From Lepagella muris (GTDB taxonomy: Bacteria > Bacteroidota > Bacteroidia > Bacteroidales > Muribaculaceae), in NCBI RefSeq assembly GCF_004793975.1, contig NZ_SRYB01000021.1, positions 1 to 64,000 on the forward strand: a stretch of 64,000 nucleotides of DNA. The letters are read 5' to 3'. The translations under genes were made by a program, and so were the position numbers. The notes under the pieces were generated by a model. That model searched no databases. It was given only the letters and a program-made list of their open reading frames with translations, and was not told where the DNA came from. Shown here piece after piece: positions 44,413-52,312 of this stretch (position 1 is the stretch's first letter; each line of letters starts with the position of its first letter).

Positions 44413-44573
44413 CCAGTATATCTTGTTGGGGCAAAACCAAATGATTTTTGGGAAATTATTTGGCATTATATGAAAAAGTGCCGTAATTTGCCGATATCAT
44501 CATAACTAATTAAATTTAGAATATAATTTTTACAAGAGATGATATAAAATAAACTTTTAACAACTATATTATT

Positions 44574-45836
44574 ATGAAAGTATCGAATTTTGTTGGGACA
44601 GGTATGATAATGACTTGTCTCATGTTATCCACCTCTTGTTCTTCCACAGAGGATAATGAGATTGTACTTCCGAATGATCGTGTAGATATAGAATTGAATG
44701 GTTCGACACGTGCCGCAGCAAATAGTCTTAAAGACTTTTATGTCAACTTCACGACGGATGCAGCCAAATATGTTGACAACGAGTCTGATTTATCCGGTAA
44801 TTTCATTGTGTCTCCACTCTCTGCATCTATGGTATTATCTATGATCGCCAACGGCGTGGAGGAAGATGTCAGGCAAGAGATAAGCGATTATCTCGGCACA
44901 AATGATGTTGATGCGTTAAATTCTTTTGCATCGACCATGTTGACCAAACTTCCGAAGATTGATAACCAGACAGAAGTGAAATTGGCAAACTCAGCATGGG
45001 TAAACAACAATTATAAGTTGCTGACCGACTACTCCTCGCTACTTTCAAATCGATATAACGCTGAGATAAATTATCTTGATTTTGTGGGAAATATTGAGAA
45101 GGAATCTAAAATCATTGACAATTGGTGTGCTAAACAAACCAACGGTGTTATCTCGAAAATGGTTGATAAGATAGAACCAAACACATTGGCTATAATTCTA
45201 AATGCGGCATATTTCAAAGGTCTGTGGAAAGAGGGTACCTTTTCAGAAAAGAATACTACAAGTAAACCGTTCCACGGAACAAAAGGGACTAATGATGTTG
45301 ACATGATGCATGCTGACCATTCAGTTCGCGACTATTACAAAGATGATAATTTTGAACTCTTCTATCTTCCTTTCGGAAATTCTGCATATTCCTTGATGGT
45401 AGTGCTTCCTAATGAAAACATGTCGATTGAAGAAGCAAATAATATGCTTTCTACCGAGTTGCTTAATGACCTAAGAAGTAATGCTGTGGCATGTAATCTT
45501 GCCGTTGATCTGCCAAGGTTTAAAGTAGATACCAACTTGAAACTTGATGATATTCTTAATGAAGGTGGTCTTTCAAAAACTGTTGGACTATTGGCATTGG
45601 ATATGTTTGAAAATGGACCCCAAAATGGATTTGTCAAATACCATCAAGGCGCAGCCTTAATGATTGATGAGAAGGGTGCCAAAGCAGCTGCAGCCACATC
45701 AGGCTCTATTGTTGACTCAGCTCCTATAATTACGGGTGGGACATATTCTGTCTCCGTAGATCGTCCTTTCTATTTCTTCCTGATGGAGATTAGCACACAA
45801 GCATGTGTGTTCTCTGGAAGAATCACAGATATTTAG
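44574..45836 (+). CDS. serpin-family protease inhibitor lipoprotein
   Basis: A 420-aa lipoprotein (STSC, Cys22) with a complete serpin fold: NFIVSPLSASMVLSMIANG, ILNAAYFKGLWKEGTF, and a closing DRPFYFFLMEI...FSGRI. The hinge is of the inhibitory type: Gly368 then AK then four Ala (371-374), which places P1 near Ser382 in the reactive loop SIVDSAPII. Serpins trap serine or cysteine proteases irreversibly. On the cell surface this one could protect against host or microbial proteases. The exact P1 cannot be fixed from sequence. Confidence 0.93.
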   Translation: MKVSNFVGTGMIMTCLMLSTSCSSTEDNEIVLPNDRVDIELNGSTRAAANSLKDFYVNFTTDAAKYVDNESDLSGNFIVSPLSASMVLSMIANGVEEDVRQEISDYLGTNDVDALNSFASTMLTKLPKIDNQTEVKLANSAWVNNNYKLLTDYSSLLSNRYNAEINYLDFVGNIEKESKIIDNWCAKQTNGVISKMVDKIEPNTLAIILNAAYFKGLWKEGTFSEKNTTSKPFHGTKGTNDVDMMHADHSVRDYYKDDNFELFYLPFGNSAYSLMVVLPNENMSIEEANNMLSTELLNDLRSNAVACNLAVDLPRFKVDTNLKLDDILNEGGLSKTVGLLALDMFENGPQNGFVKYHQGAALMIDEKGAKAAAATSGSIVDSAPIITGGTYSVSVDRPFYFFLMEISTQACVFSGRITDI

Positions 45837-45847
45837 TACTTGCAAAC

Positions 45848-45956
45848 ATCAAGCACATCATGTTCTGACATCAAGCACAAAGGACTATGATTGTGCATGA
45901 TGTATTAGCATGATGTGCATGATGTATCATGATGTATCGTGATGTGCATGATGTAT
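45848..45956. repeat. inverted minisatellite, CATGATGTG/CATGATGTA family
   Basis: The left side carries ACATCAAGCAC and ACATCATG units, the right side 9-10-nt GTGCATGAT/GTATCATGAT units, so the block can fold on itself. It lies between the convergent serpin and DUF3037 genes. A second block of this family is at 47148-47324. Confidence 0.8.
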
Positions 45957-45971
45957 CTGGGAGAGTTGCTA

Positions 45972-46364
45972 TCAGAGGACGTATTCTTCGAAGAGGGTGG
46001 TGAATTTGTTGTCGAGATCATTGGTGATGCCGGGATGGGGACGGGAGGTCTGAAGGCAGGAGCTCTTTACGGCTGTGAGCCATCGGAAGCGTTCCTCTAC
46101 AGGAAGGTCTTTCATGGTGCCTGACTCTGTTGTGCCGTCGGCTACGGCTTTGAAAAAATTTGCCTGCCGCATCACCTCTTCCTTGCTGAAGGGTGAACGG
46201 AATGCCGTGAGACGCGATTCGTCGACTGAAAGGTGTACCTTTATCCATCGTTGCCGTTTGCACATCATGATAAGCCCGATATTGATAAACTCATCGCGCT
46301 CCACACGTGGTAGATAACGGATCACCGCGTATTCATACAAGTGATTTTCTTGTGTCGTCTGCAT
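45972..46364 (-). CDS. DUF3037-family protein
   Basis: A protein of about 130 aa. HLYEYAVIRYLPRVERDEFINIGLIMMC is the DUF3037 signature, and conserved DESRLTAF and a C-terminal acidic helix follow. The ATG at 46364 is preferred over the TTG at 46373. The coding region overlaps the end of the HipA-like kinase gene by about 32 bp, implying translational coupling. DUF3037 is usually found beside this kinase type, and its role is unknown. Confidence 0.8.
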   Translation of the reverse strand: MQTTQENHLYEYAVIRYLPRVERDEFINIGLIMMCKRQRWIKVHLSVDESRLTAFRSPFSKEEVMRQANFFKAVADGTTESGTMKDLPVEERFRWLTAVKSSCLQTSRPHPGITNDLDNKFTTLFEEYVL

Positions 46365-47115
46365 ATTGTGCAAAAATAATGGAATTTTTTAATCTTTCTG
46401 TCAGGAATAGCTTATAGCTGTCGCGTATCTGGTTAGGGGTAAGATCTTCCCCCTCTCTGTGAAGCCATTCGTCGGGAATCAGGTCTATAATATGGGAGAG
46501 GGTGCGGGGTGTGATTTTCTGGCGCATCAGTTTGTCGATCTCCACGATACTTGATGCCTTGCGAAGCAACGCGTGGTTCTTGATGTAGGGGAAGGGGGAG
46601 AGGGCTGCCTTCATCGGATCACTCCATGCGTGATGAAACATCAGTGAGGCTCCATGATCAATGAGCCACAGTTTGCGGTCCCATACGAGCATATTGGTGT
46701 TGAGAGTGGTGCGGTCCACGTTTGTCAGGAAGGCGTCGAGCCAGACAATCTTGGCGGCTGTAGCCGGATCGATGTCATTGACCGAAGCATCGAAGGTGAA
46801 GGCTCCGGAAAGGAAATGCAGACCGATATTTCTGCCGACACTCCCTTTAAGCAGATCCTGGATCTCTTCGTCGCCTTCGGTGATACCGAATTTTTGGTCA
46901 AGGTCGAGGAATACGAGTTCGGGCACATTGAATCCGAGTGCATGTGCCACCATACCGCCGATCAGTTCGGCGATAAGGGCTTTTGTACCGTGACCGGCGC
47001 CACGGAATTTGACAACATATTTGAAGCCATCTTCAGCTTCCGCCAACGCCGGCAGCGATCCTCCCTCGCGCAAAGGCGTTATGTAACGGCATAATTTCTC
47101 TTCACGTAGTCTCAT
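46333..47115 (-). CDS. HipA-like kinase-fold protein
   Basis: A 260-aa protein with the kinase fold of the compact HipA_2 group. Candidate motifs are an ATP-binding Lys36 (YVVKFRGA), a Gly-rich GAGHGTKAL, a catalytic loop Asp134 with Asn residues (NVDRTTLNTNM) and a metal-binding Asp153 (LIDHG). It lacks the HipA N-terminal domain and any HipB-like HTH antitoxin neighbour. The downstream overlapping DUF3037 gene may be its functional partner. Substrate unknown; a toxin or regulatory kinase role is inference. Confidence 0.78.
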   Translation of the reverse strand: MRLREEKLCRYITPLREGGSLPALAEAEDGFKYVVKFRGAGHGTKALIAELIGGMVAHALGFNVPELVFLDLDQKFGITEGDEEIQDLLKGSVGRNIGLHFLSGAFTFDASVNDIDPATAAKIVWLDAFLTNVDRTTLNTNMLVWDRKLWLIDHGASLMFHHAWSDPMKAALSPFPYIKNHALLRKASSIVEIDKLMRQKITPRTLSHIIDLIPDEWLHREGEDLTPNQIRDSYKLFLTERLKNSIIFAQYADDTRKSLV

Positions 47116-47147
47116 GACAATATAACGATTGGGATAGGAAATATGTT

Positions 47148-47324
47148 ACATCAAGATACATCAAGCACATCATGTTTTTACATTATGCACAGATGTATTA
47201 TGTGCATGATGTATTAACATGATGTGCTTGATGTATCTTGATGTTATCGCATGATGTATCATGATGGACATGATATATCATGATGTAATCGCATGGTGTG
47301 CATGATGTATCTTGATGTTGGGAA
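47148..47324. repeat. inverted minisatellite, CATGATGTA family, running into a coding region
   Basis: ATACATCAAGCACATCATG units on the left and GATGTGCTTGATGTATC/CATGATGTATC units on the right. The block begins upstream of the HipA-like gene and continues past 47278 into the last codons of the epimerase gene, to about 47318. Confidence 0.8.
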
Positions 47325-48504
47325 GTTGGCGGAGGGTCTCGAGGCACATGCGGGAGTTGTGGTAGGGGCATTTCCAGAAGCCGGCTTTGTCTTCGCGGCG
47401 GTTAATGGTGCCGTCGGGGAGACGACTCCACCACCATTCGCCGTTCTCTGTGTCGACGATGTTGGCTTTCACGTAGTCCCAGCAGCGGAGTGCCTTGTCG
47501 AGGGCTTCCGGCATATCGTGGTAACGTGCGAGGTAGGTCAGTCCGACGATGTTTTCTGCCTGTACCCACCAATGGCGTTCGGAATCAAGTCTGCCGTCTT
47601 CGTGCCGCTCATAGATGAGTGAACCGTCCGGCTGCAATCCTTCGAGGGCGGCGAGTGCCAGCTTGCGTGTCACCTCTTTTGTCTCTTCATACAGAGCCTT
47701 GTTGCCGATCACTTCGGCTGCTTCCAGCATGAGCCATGATGCTTCTATGTCGTGACCGTAGGAGATGGCATGATCCACGCGCTGCATGTTGTCGTCAAAG
47801 AAGAGTCCCATGTGGTTACTGTCCTTATCCACGATTGTGTCGTTGAAAAGACGGAGCAAGGATGCGGTCGCTTCAATGGATTCATCCGTTCTCCACACGC
47901 GCAACAGGTTGGTGTAGCCTTCAAGGATATGGAGATGAGTGTTCATCGTCTTGGAGGAGTTCAGATCCTTGTCGCTCAGACGCATGTCGCCGATAGGTTG
48001 CCAGTCGCGTGTAGTGGCTTCAAAATATCCTTCACCGTTATGGTCGCGGCTGTGTGTCTCGATGATGTGAAACAGGTCGATTGCCGTGTTGAGAGCTTTT
48101 TCATCCTTTGTCAGCATGTAGTATTCGCTGAGGGCATATATTGAGAAAGCTATAGCATAGAACTGTTTCTTGGTATCGAGCGGCGTATCGTCGGCGTTAA
48201 CCGACCAGTAGCATCCGCCGTATTCCGGATCAATGAAATGCTTGGTGAACCAAGCGAATTGCCGCCGGGCAGCGTCAGCATACTCCTGATTTCCGGTGGC
48301 ACGGGCGGCCGCCGCGAAGGTCCAGAGGATGCGGGCGTTGAGGATACATCCGCGCGGTTCCTCCGGATGAAGGGTCTCGGAAGAATCCTTTCTGCCGAAG
48401 TACCCCCCTGCCGGATCTTCCAACCGGAGCCAGTAGGGGAGTATATTGTTGTTGAGATTGTCGGCAAGTTCTTCCGACAACTTTTTTATAACTGAATTAT
48501 CCAT
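47278..48504 (-). CDS. AGE-family 2-epimerase, probably mannobiose/cellobiose 2-epimerase
   Basis: An (alpha/alpha)6-barrel enzyme of 408 aa with no signal peptide. Likely catalytic and binding His residues are His190/His192 (MNTHLHILEGYTNL), His251 (YGHDIEASWL) and His382 (CPYHNSRM). It converts beta-1,4-mannobiose to mannosyl-glucose for the GH130 phosphorylase encoded upstream. The C-terminal tail KIHHAHHAITS is encoded by the CATGATGTA minisatellite and extends beyond the usual family end near the LETLRQL helix. It is the last gene of the mannan operon, 5 nt after the symporter gene. Confidence 0.9.
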   Translation of the reverse strand: MDNSVIKKLSEELADNLNNNILPYWLRLEDPAGGYFGRKDSSETLHPEEPRGCILNARILWTFAAAARATGNQEYADAARRQFAWFTKHFIDPEYGGCYWSVNADDTPLDTKKQFYAIAFSIYALSEYYMLTKDEKALNTAIDLFHIIETHSRDHNGEGYFEATTRDWQPIGDMRLSDKDLNSSKTMNTHLHILEGYTNLLRVWRTDESIEATASLLRLFNDTIVDKDSNHMGLFFDDNMQRVDHAISYGHDIEASWLMLEAAEVIGNKALYEETKEVTRKLALAALEGLQPDGSLIYERHEDGRLDSERHWWVQAENIVGLTYLARYHDMPEALDKALRCWDYVKANIVDTENGEWWWSRLPDGTINRREDKAGFWKCPYHNSRMCLETLRQLPNIKIHHAHHAITS

Positions 48505-48509
48505 TATTT

Positions 48510-49937
48510 TCAGGCGTTGATTTCGTTGAAGTTCGCAGCCTCGTCAGCAGCAGGGTTATTGCGGCGGATGCGCAGGTCGTCGGCTATCGATTTCACCTTG
48601 CCGGTTGTGAGCGGATAGAAATACATTGCCACGAATGCCAATACTGCCACGGCTGCGGGTATGAAGCTCATGAGTGCCCACAGGCAGTTTACTGCAGCTT
48701 CAGGCTGAGCCACGGATGCGTCAGCCGATGCCACGTAACCGAACGCACTGAGGAGCCACAGCACTGCCGCACCACCGATTGCGCCACCGAATTTCTGCGC
48801 CATTGATGAGGAACTGAAGATGAGTCCGGTGGAGGCGGTGTGGAAGCGGTGTTCGGAATAGTCTGCCACGTCGGCATACATCGCCCATACCAGCGGCGAC
48901 ATTATGCCTGTCAGTATGGAGATGAGGATCTGACATACCAGCATGAGGAAGAATCCGAATGAGGTGACGGGTAGGAAGAAGAAGCCCACGCTGAGTATGG
49001 CGAGCAGCACGTTGACAAGAAGGAACGTGTTCTTTTTCCCTAATCTCGACACGATGGGCACTGCAAGTGCGACACCTGCCATGTTGGCGATCTCTCCGAT
49101 GCTAAGGAATAGACCGGAATAGAAGAGTATCGAGAGCCCGAAGAACCACATATTGGCGTCCGCACCGATTACATCGGCAAAGAAATAGGCTACAGTTGCA
49201 CCTCTGACCGTATTGAAGAGATTGAAGCAGAGTGCAGCGGCAATGAGTATCCACCAAGGATGGTTTTTGAGAAGAGCCTTGAAGTCGTTGCCAATGCTGA
49301 CTACGCTCTTTGTCTTCACCACCTCTCGCGTCATAGAGAAGCAGACGATGAAGAGCACGAGGCATGCGGCGGCAATCACCACCATCGCCATCTGCCAGCT
49401 TGTAGACATCGACATTCCGAAACTGCGCTCAAACATGGAGCATAGAGGCTCCCATGAAGCCAAGGCTATGAAAGAACCGGCGTAGGCGAAGAGCATACGG
49501 AAGGAGGAGAAGATGGTCTTCTCTTCGGGATTATCAGTGACCACCCCGAGCATCGCGCCGTAAGGCACGTTTATGCCGGTATAGACGGTCATCATGAGCA
49601 CGTAGGTGACATACGCCCATATCAGCTTCCCGGCGTAGGAGAAATCGGGAGTGGTGAACAGCAGTATGCCGCAGATTGCAAAGGGTGCGGCAAACCATAG
49701 CAGGTATGGTCTGTATTTACCCATGCGTGTGTCGGTGCGGTCAGCCACCACTCCCATCACCGGATCCGAGACGGCATCCCATATTCTTGTGACCATCACG
49801 AGCACTCCGGCATCGATCAGCGACAGCCCGAATATGTTGGAATAGAAGAACGGCAGGTAGTAACTGAATATTTTCCAGAACATCGACGACGCCATGTCGC
49901 CGAAGCCGTAACCGATTTTTCGAGAAAGATTAGCCAT
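48510..49937 (-). CDS. GPH-family MFS sugar:cation symporter
   Basis: A 475-aa protein with about 12 transmembrane helices. KIGYGFGDMASSMFWKIFSYYLPFFY and RIWDAVSDPVMGVVADRTDTRMGKYRPYLLW are hallmarks of the glycoside-pentoside-hexuronide family. In this setting it should carry mannobiose into the cytoplasm for the epimerase and GH130 pathway. Confidence 0.92.
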   Translation of the reverse strand: MANLSRKIGYGFGDMASSMFWKIFSYYLPFFYSNIFGLSLIDAGVLVMVTRIWDAVSDPVMGVVADRTDTRMGKYRPYLLWFAAPFAICGILLFTTPDFSYAGKLIWAYVTYVLMMTVYTGINVPYGAMLGVVTDNPEEKTIFSSFRMLFAYAGSFIALASWEPLCSMFERSFGMSMSTSWQMAMVVIAAACLVLFIVCFSMTREVVKTKSVVSIGNDFKALLKNHPWWILIAAALCFNLFNTVRGATVAYFFADVIGADANMWFFGLSILFYSGLFLSIGEIANMAGVALAVPIVSRLGKKNTFLLVNVLLAILSVGFFFLPVTSFGFFLMLVCQILISILTGIMSPLVWAMYADVADYSEHRFHTASTGLIFSSSSMAQKFGGAIGGAAVLWLLSAFGYVASADASVAQPEAAVNCLWALMSFIPAAVAVLAFVAMYFYPLTTGKVKSIADDLRIRRNNPAADEAANFNEINA

Positions 49938-49944
49938 GGCGATT

Positions 49945-49988
49945 TAAACCTTAATCCTTAAACCTTAAACTTTAAACCATAAACCATC
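49945..49988 (-). repeat. heptamer minisatellite fragment inside mannan operon
   Basis: TTAAACC/TTAATCC/ATAAACC heptamers fill the gap between the GH130 and symporter genes. They match one arm of the dispersed elements at 10061 and 29028, without the spacer or second arm. Confidence 0.65.
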
Positions 49989-51153
49989 AATCCTTCAACG
50001 CGAGGTTAGCGTCGATGAGTCGGTTGAGGGTCTTTACAGATTCGCCGGTGGTCAGTCCGTCTTCCGGAGTGTTGAGGCAGTAGTCGACGAGCTGGTCGAT
50101 GGTGGAGGTTGCCACGTGCATACGGGTGTCGGACGATGCGTAATAGATGAATACGGTTCCATCTTCGTCGGCAATCCATCCGTTGGCGAAAAGCACGTTC
50201 ATCACATCGCCCATATATTCCTCACCTACGGGAGCCATGAAGTATCCGCCGGGGGCTGCGATACGTTTCCATGGTTCTTCAAGCGAGGTCATATACATAT
50301 AGAGCACGTATCTGAGACCGGATGCACAGGCTCTCACACCGTGGGCAAGGTGAAGCCATCCTTTGGGTGTCTTGATGGGAGCGGGACCTTCACCATTCTT
50401 CACCTCCTTGATGGTGTGGTAATGGCGTTCGTCGATGATTATCTCCTCGCCGACAACGGCATTTGTAATGTCGTCAATGAGTGCCCAGCCGATACCGCCG
50501 CCACTGCCTGTGTCGATGAAGCCATCCTGCGGACGGGTGTAGAGTGCATACTTGCCATTTACAAATTCGGGATGAAGCACCACATTGCGCTGCTGGCTCT
50601 TGCATTTGAGGTCGGGGAGACGTTCCCAGTTCTCAAGATCTTTCGTGCGTGCGATGCCTGCACAGGCTGTTGCAGCGGAAAGGTCGCCGGGACAGCTGTC
50701 GTCATGACGTTCTACACAGAAGATGCCATAGATGTAGCCATCCTCATGGGCGGTGAGTCGCATGTCGTAGACGTTGGTGCCGGGAATCTCATCCTCCGGC
50801 ATTGTGATGGGGTGGTCGCGGAACACGAAATTGTCGATACCGTTCGGACTCTCCGCAATTGCGAAGAAGGATTTACGGTCGTTCCCTTCCACACGCACCA
50901 CAAGTACATATTTATCCTTCCATTTGATTGCACCGGAGTTGAGGGTGGCGTTTATGCCGATACGCTCCATGAAATAGGGGTTGGTCTCCGGATTGAAGTC
51001 ATATTTCCAGAATGGGGGTACCATCTCGGCAGTCACCACGGGATGTGCATAGCGTGTGTAGACTCCGTTGCCGTCAATGGGTATGTTGTGGCGTGTGATG
51101 AGTGTCTCGTAGTTTGAAAGGACCAGATTTTTTCTTATGTTGAAGATATCCAT
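49987..51153 (-). CDS. GH130 4-O-beta-mannosyl-glucose phosphorylase
   Basis: A cytoplasmic enzyme of 388 aa. Asp130 in GTNVYDMRL is the probable catalytic acid, in the position known for Bacteroides mannosylglucose phosphorylase. RVEGNDRKSFFAIAESPNGIDNF and GEGPAPIKTPKGWLHLAHG are GH130 subfamily 1 features. The enzyme would cleave mannosyl-glucose with phosphate to mannose-1-phosphate and glucose. It is embedded in the mannan operon between GH26 and the symporter. Confidence 0.93.
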   Translation of the reverse strand: MDIFNIRKNLVLSNYETLITRHNIPIDGNGVYTRYAHPVVTAEMVPPFWKYDFNPETNPYFMERIGINATLNSGAIKWKDKYVLVVRVEGNDRKSFFAIAESPNGIDNFVFRDHPITMPEDEIPGTNVYDMRLTAHEDGYIYGIFCVERHDDSCPGDLSAATACAGIARTKDLENWERLPDLKCKSQQRNVVLHPEFVNGKYALYTRPQDGFIDTGSGGGIGWALIDDITNAVVGEEIIIDERHYHTIKEVKNGEGPAPIKTPKGWLHLAHGVRACASGLRYVLYMYMTSLEEPWKRIAAPGGYFMAPVGEEYMGDVMNVLFANGWIADEDGTVFIYYASSDTRMHVATSTIDQLVDYCLNTPEDGLTTGESVKTLNRLIDANLALKD

Positions 51154-51182
51154 TGTCTGTTGTTGTGAAGAGGGTGAATAGA

Positions 51183-52280
51183 TTATTGTTTTATGAATTT
51201 AACTGAAGGGTCAGATGCGAATTTCTTGAAATCAGCCTCAGCCGGATGTCCCGGATAGGGGGTGTAGAAATGCTGCGGTTTGTCGTGGGCGTTTCTCCAT
51301 ACCGTGACGTATGCCACGGGGTATGATTTCAGGATCGGGAGCAGTACGGAGGTGTACCAGTCGTCGATTACGACCGACTCGCATCCGGTCTCTGTGAAGG
51401 CGGCGATCTTACCGCGTCGTTCAGCCTCCTCACAGGCTATGCTGAGAGTGTTGCCGGCATCATTGCGATAGGTATCGGTCCCTTCTGCTCCGTTGAAATG
51501 ATATACGTCGGCTCCGAGGATATCTACATATTCATCTCCCGGATAGCGAGCCATGTATTGTTCGGCAGAGGAGCACCGGTCGGGAGAATAAGCCCAGACC
51601 ACGTTGTCGACACCCTTTGCATCAAACTTCTCACGCATTATTTTCCAGAGTGACTTATAGTCGTCGGCAGTGCAGTTGCCGGTGCCCCACCAGAACCAGC
51701 TTCCGGTGTGCTCATGCCAGGGGCGGAATATCACGCCTATCCTTTGGCCGTCGCCATCTTTCAGGGAGAGGAAGAAATCTGCGAGCATGTCGAGCTGTTT
51801 CTCGTAGGCAGCCTTTCCATCGGGGGTGTTTACCATCTTGCTGACGGCAAGCGAGTCGGTTGTGGTCCAGCTGTCGGCTCCGGTGAGTGGGTGATAGAGG
51901 TGCCAGCTGAAAGTGTTGACGCCTCCGCGAGCCGCCTGAGCAACTACTTCTTTCCTCATTGTGTCAAACGGCACACCGTCGAGATTGGCGGATTTGCCGA
52001 GTTCAAGCGCACCAAGGTCCCAGCTCATTACGGTGGGATATGCACCGGTGACTGTCACAACGTCGGAGGTGCCTTCCCATTTCCATGAATGACCATACAC
52101 CGGATCGTCATGATGACCGAACATCACTATGCTGTCGGCGACTCCGGCGGCGAGACGCTCTTTGAGCATCTCAGCCGGAGTGGATATTGTCTGTTCGTCG
52201 GCAACTTCTGACTTTGCCTTTCTGCCACAGCCGGCAGCCATGATGGATATTGCTGCGACGGCTATAAGAAATCTGTTCAT
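51183..52280 (-). CDS. GH26 beta-mannanase/mannobiohydrolase lipoprotein
   Basis: A 365-aa lipoprotein (AAGC, Cys18). A single GH26 barrel has acid/base Glu190 (FRPWHEHTGSWFWWG) and nucleophile Glu297 (AFTETGCE). SWHLYHPLTG and VWAYSPDRC are typical of Bacteroides periplasmic GH26 enzymes, which often release mannobiose from chain ends. Localisation (periplasm or surface) is uncertain. Confidence 0.92.
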   Translation of the reverse strand: MNRFLIAVAAISIMAAGCGRKAKSEVADEQTISTPAEMLKERLAAGVADSIVMFGHHDDPVYGHSWKWEGTSDVVTVTGAYPTVMSWDLGALELGKSANLDGVPFDTMRKEVVAQAARGGVNTFSWHLYHPLTGADSWTTTDSLAVSKMVNTPDGKAAYEKQLDMLADFFLSLKDGDGQRIGVIFRPWHEHTGSWFWWGTGNCTADDYKSLWKIMREKFDAKGVDNVVWAYSPDRCSSAEQYMARYPGDEYVDILGADVYHFNGAEGTDTYRNDAGNTLSIACEEAERRGKIAAFTETGCESVVIDDWYTSVLLPILKSYPVAYVTVWRNAHDKPQHFYTPYPGHPAEADFKKFASDPSVKFIKQ

Positions 52281-52312
52281 ATAATTTAGGTTGGTTATAA
52301 TTCTCTCTGTTA

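Noticed and set aside
50116..51117. 333-codon + strand frame opposite GH130
   Set aside because: It is a shadow frame; GH130 motifs and operon context are unambiguous on the minus strand.
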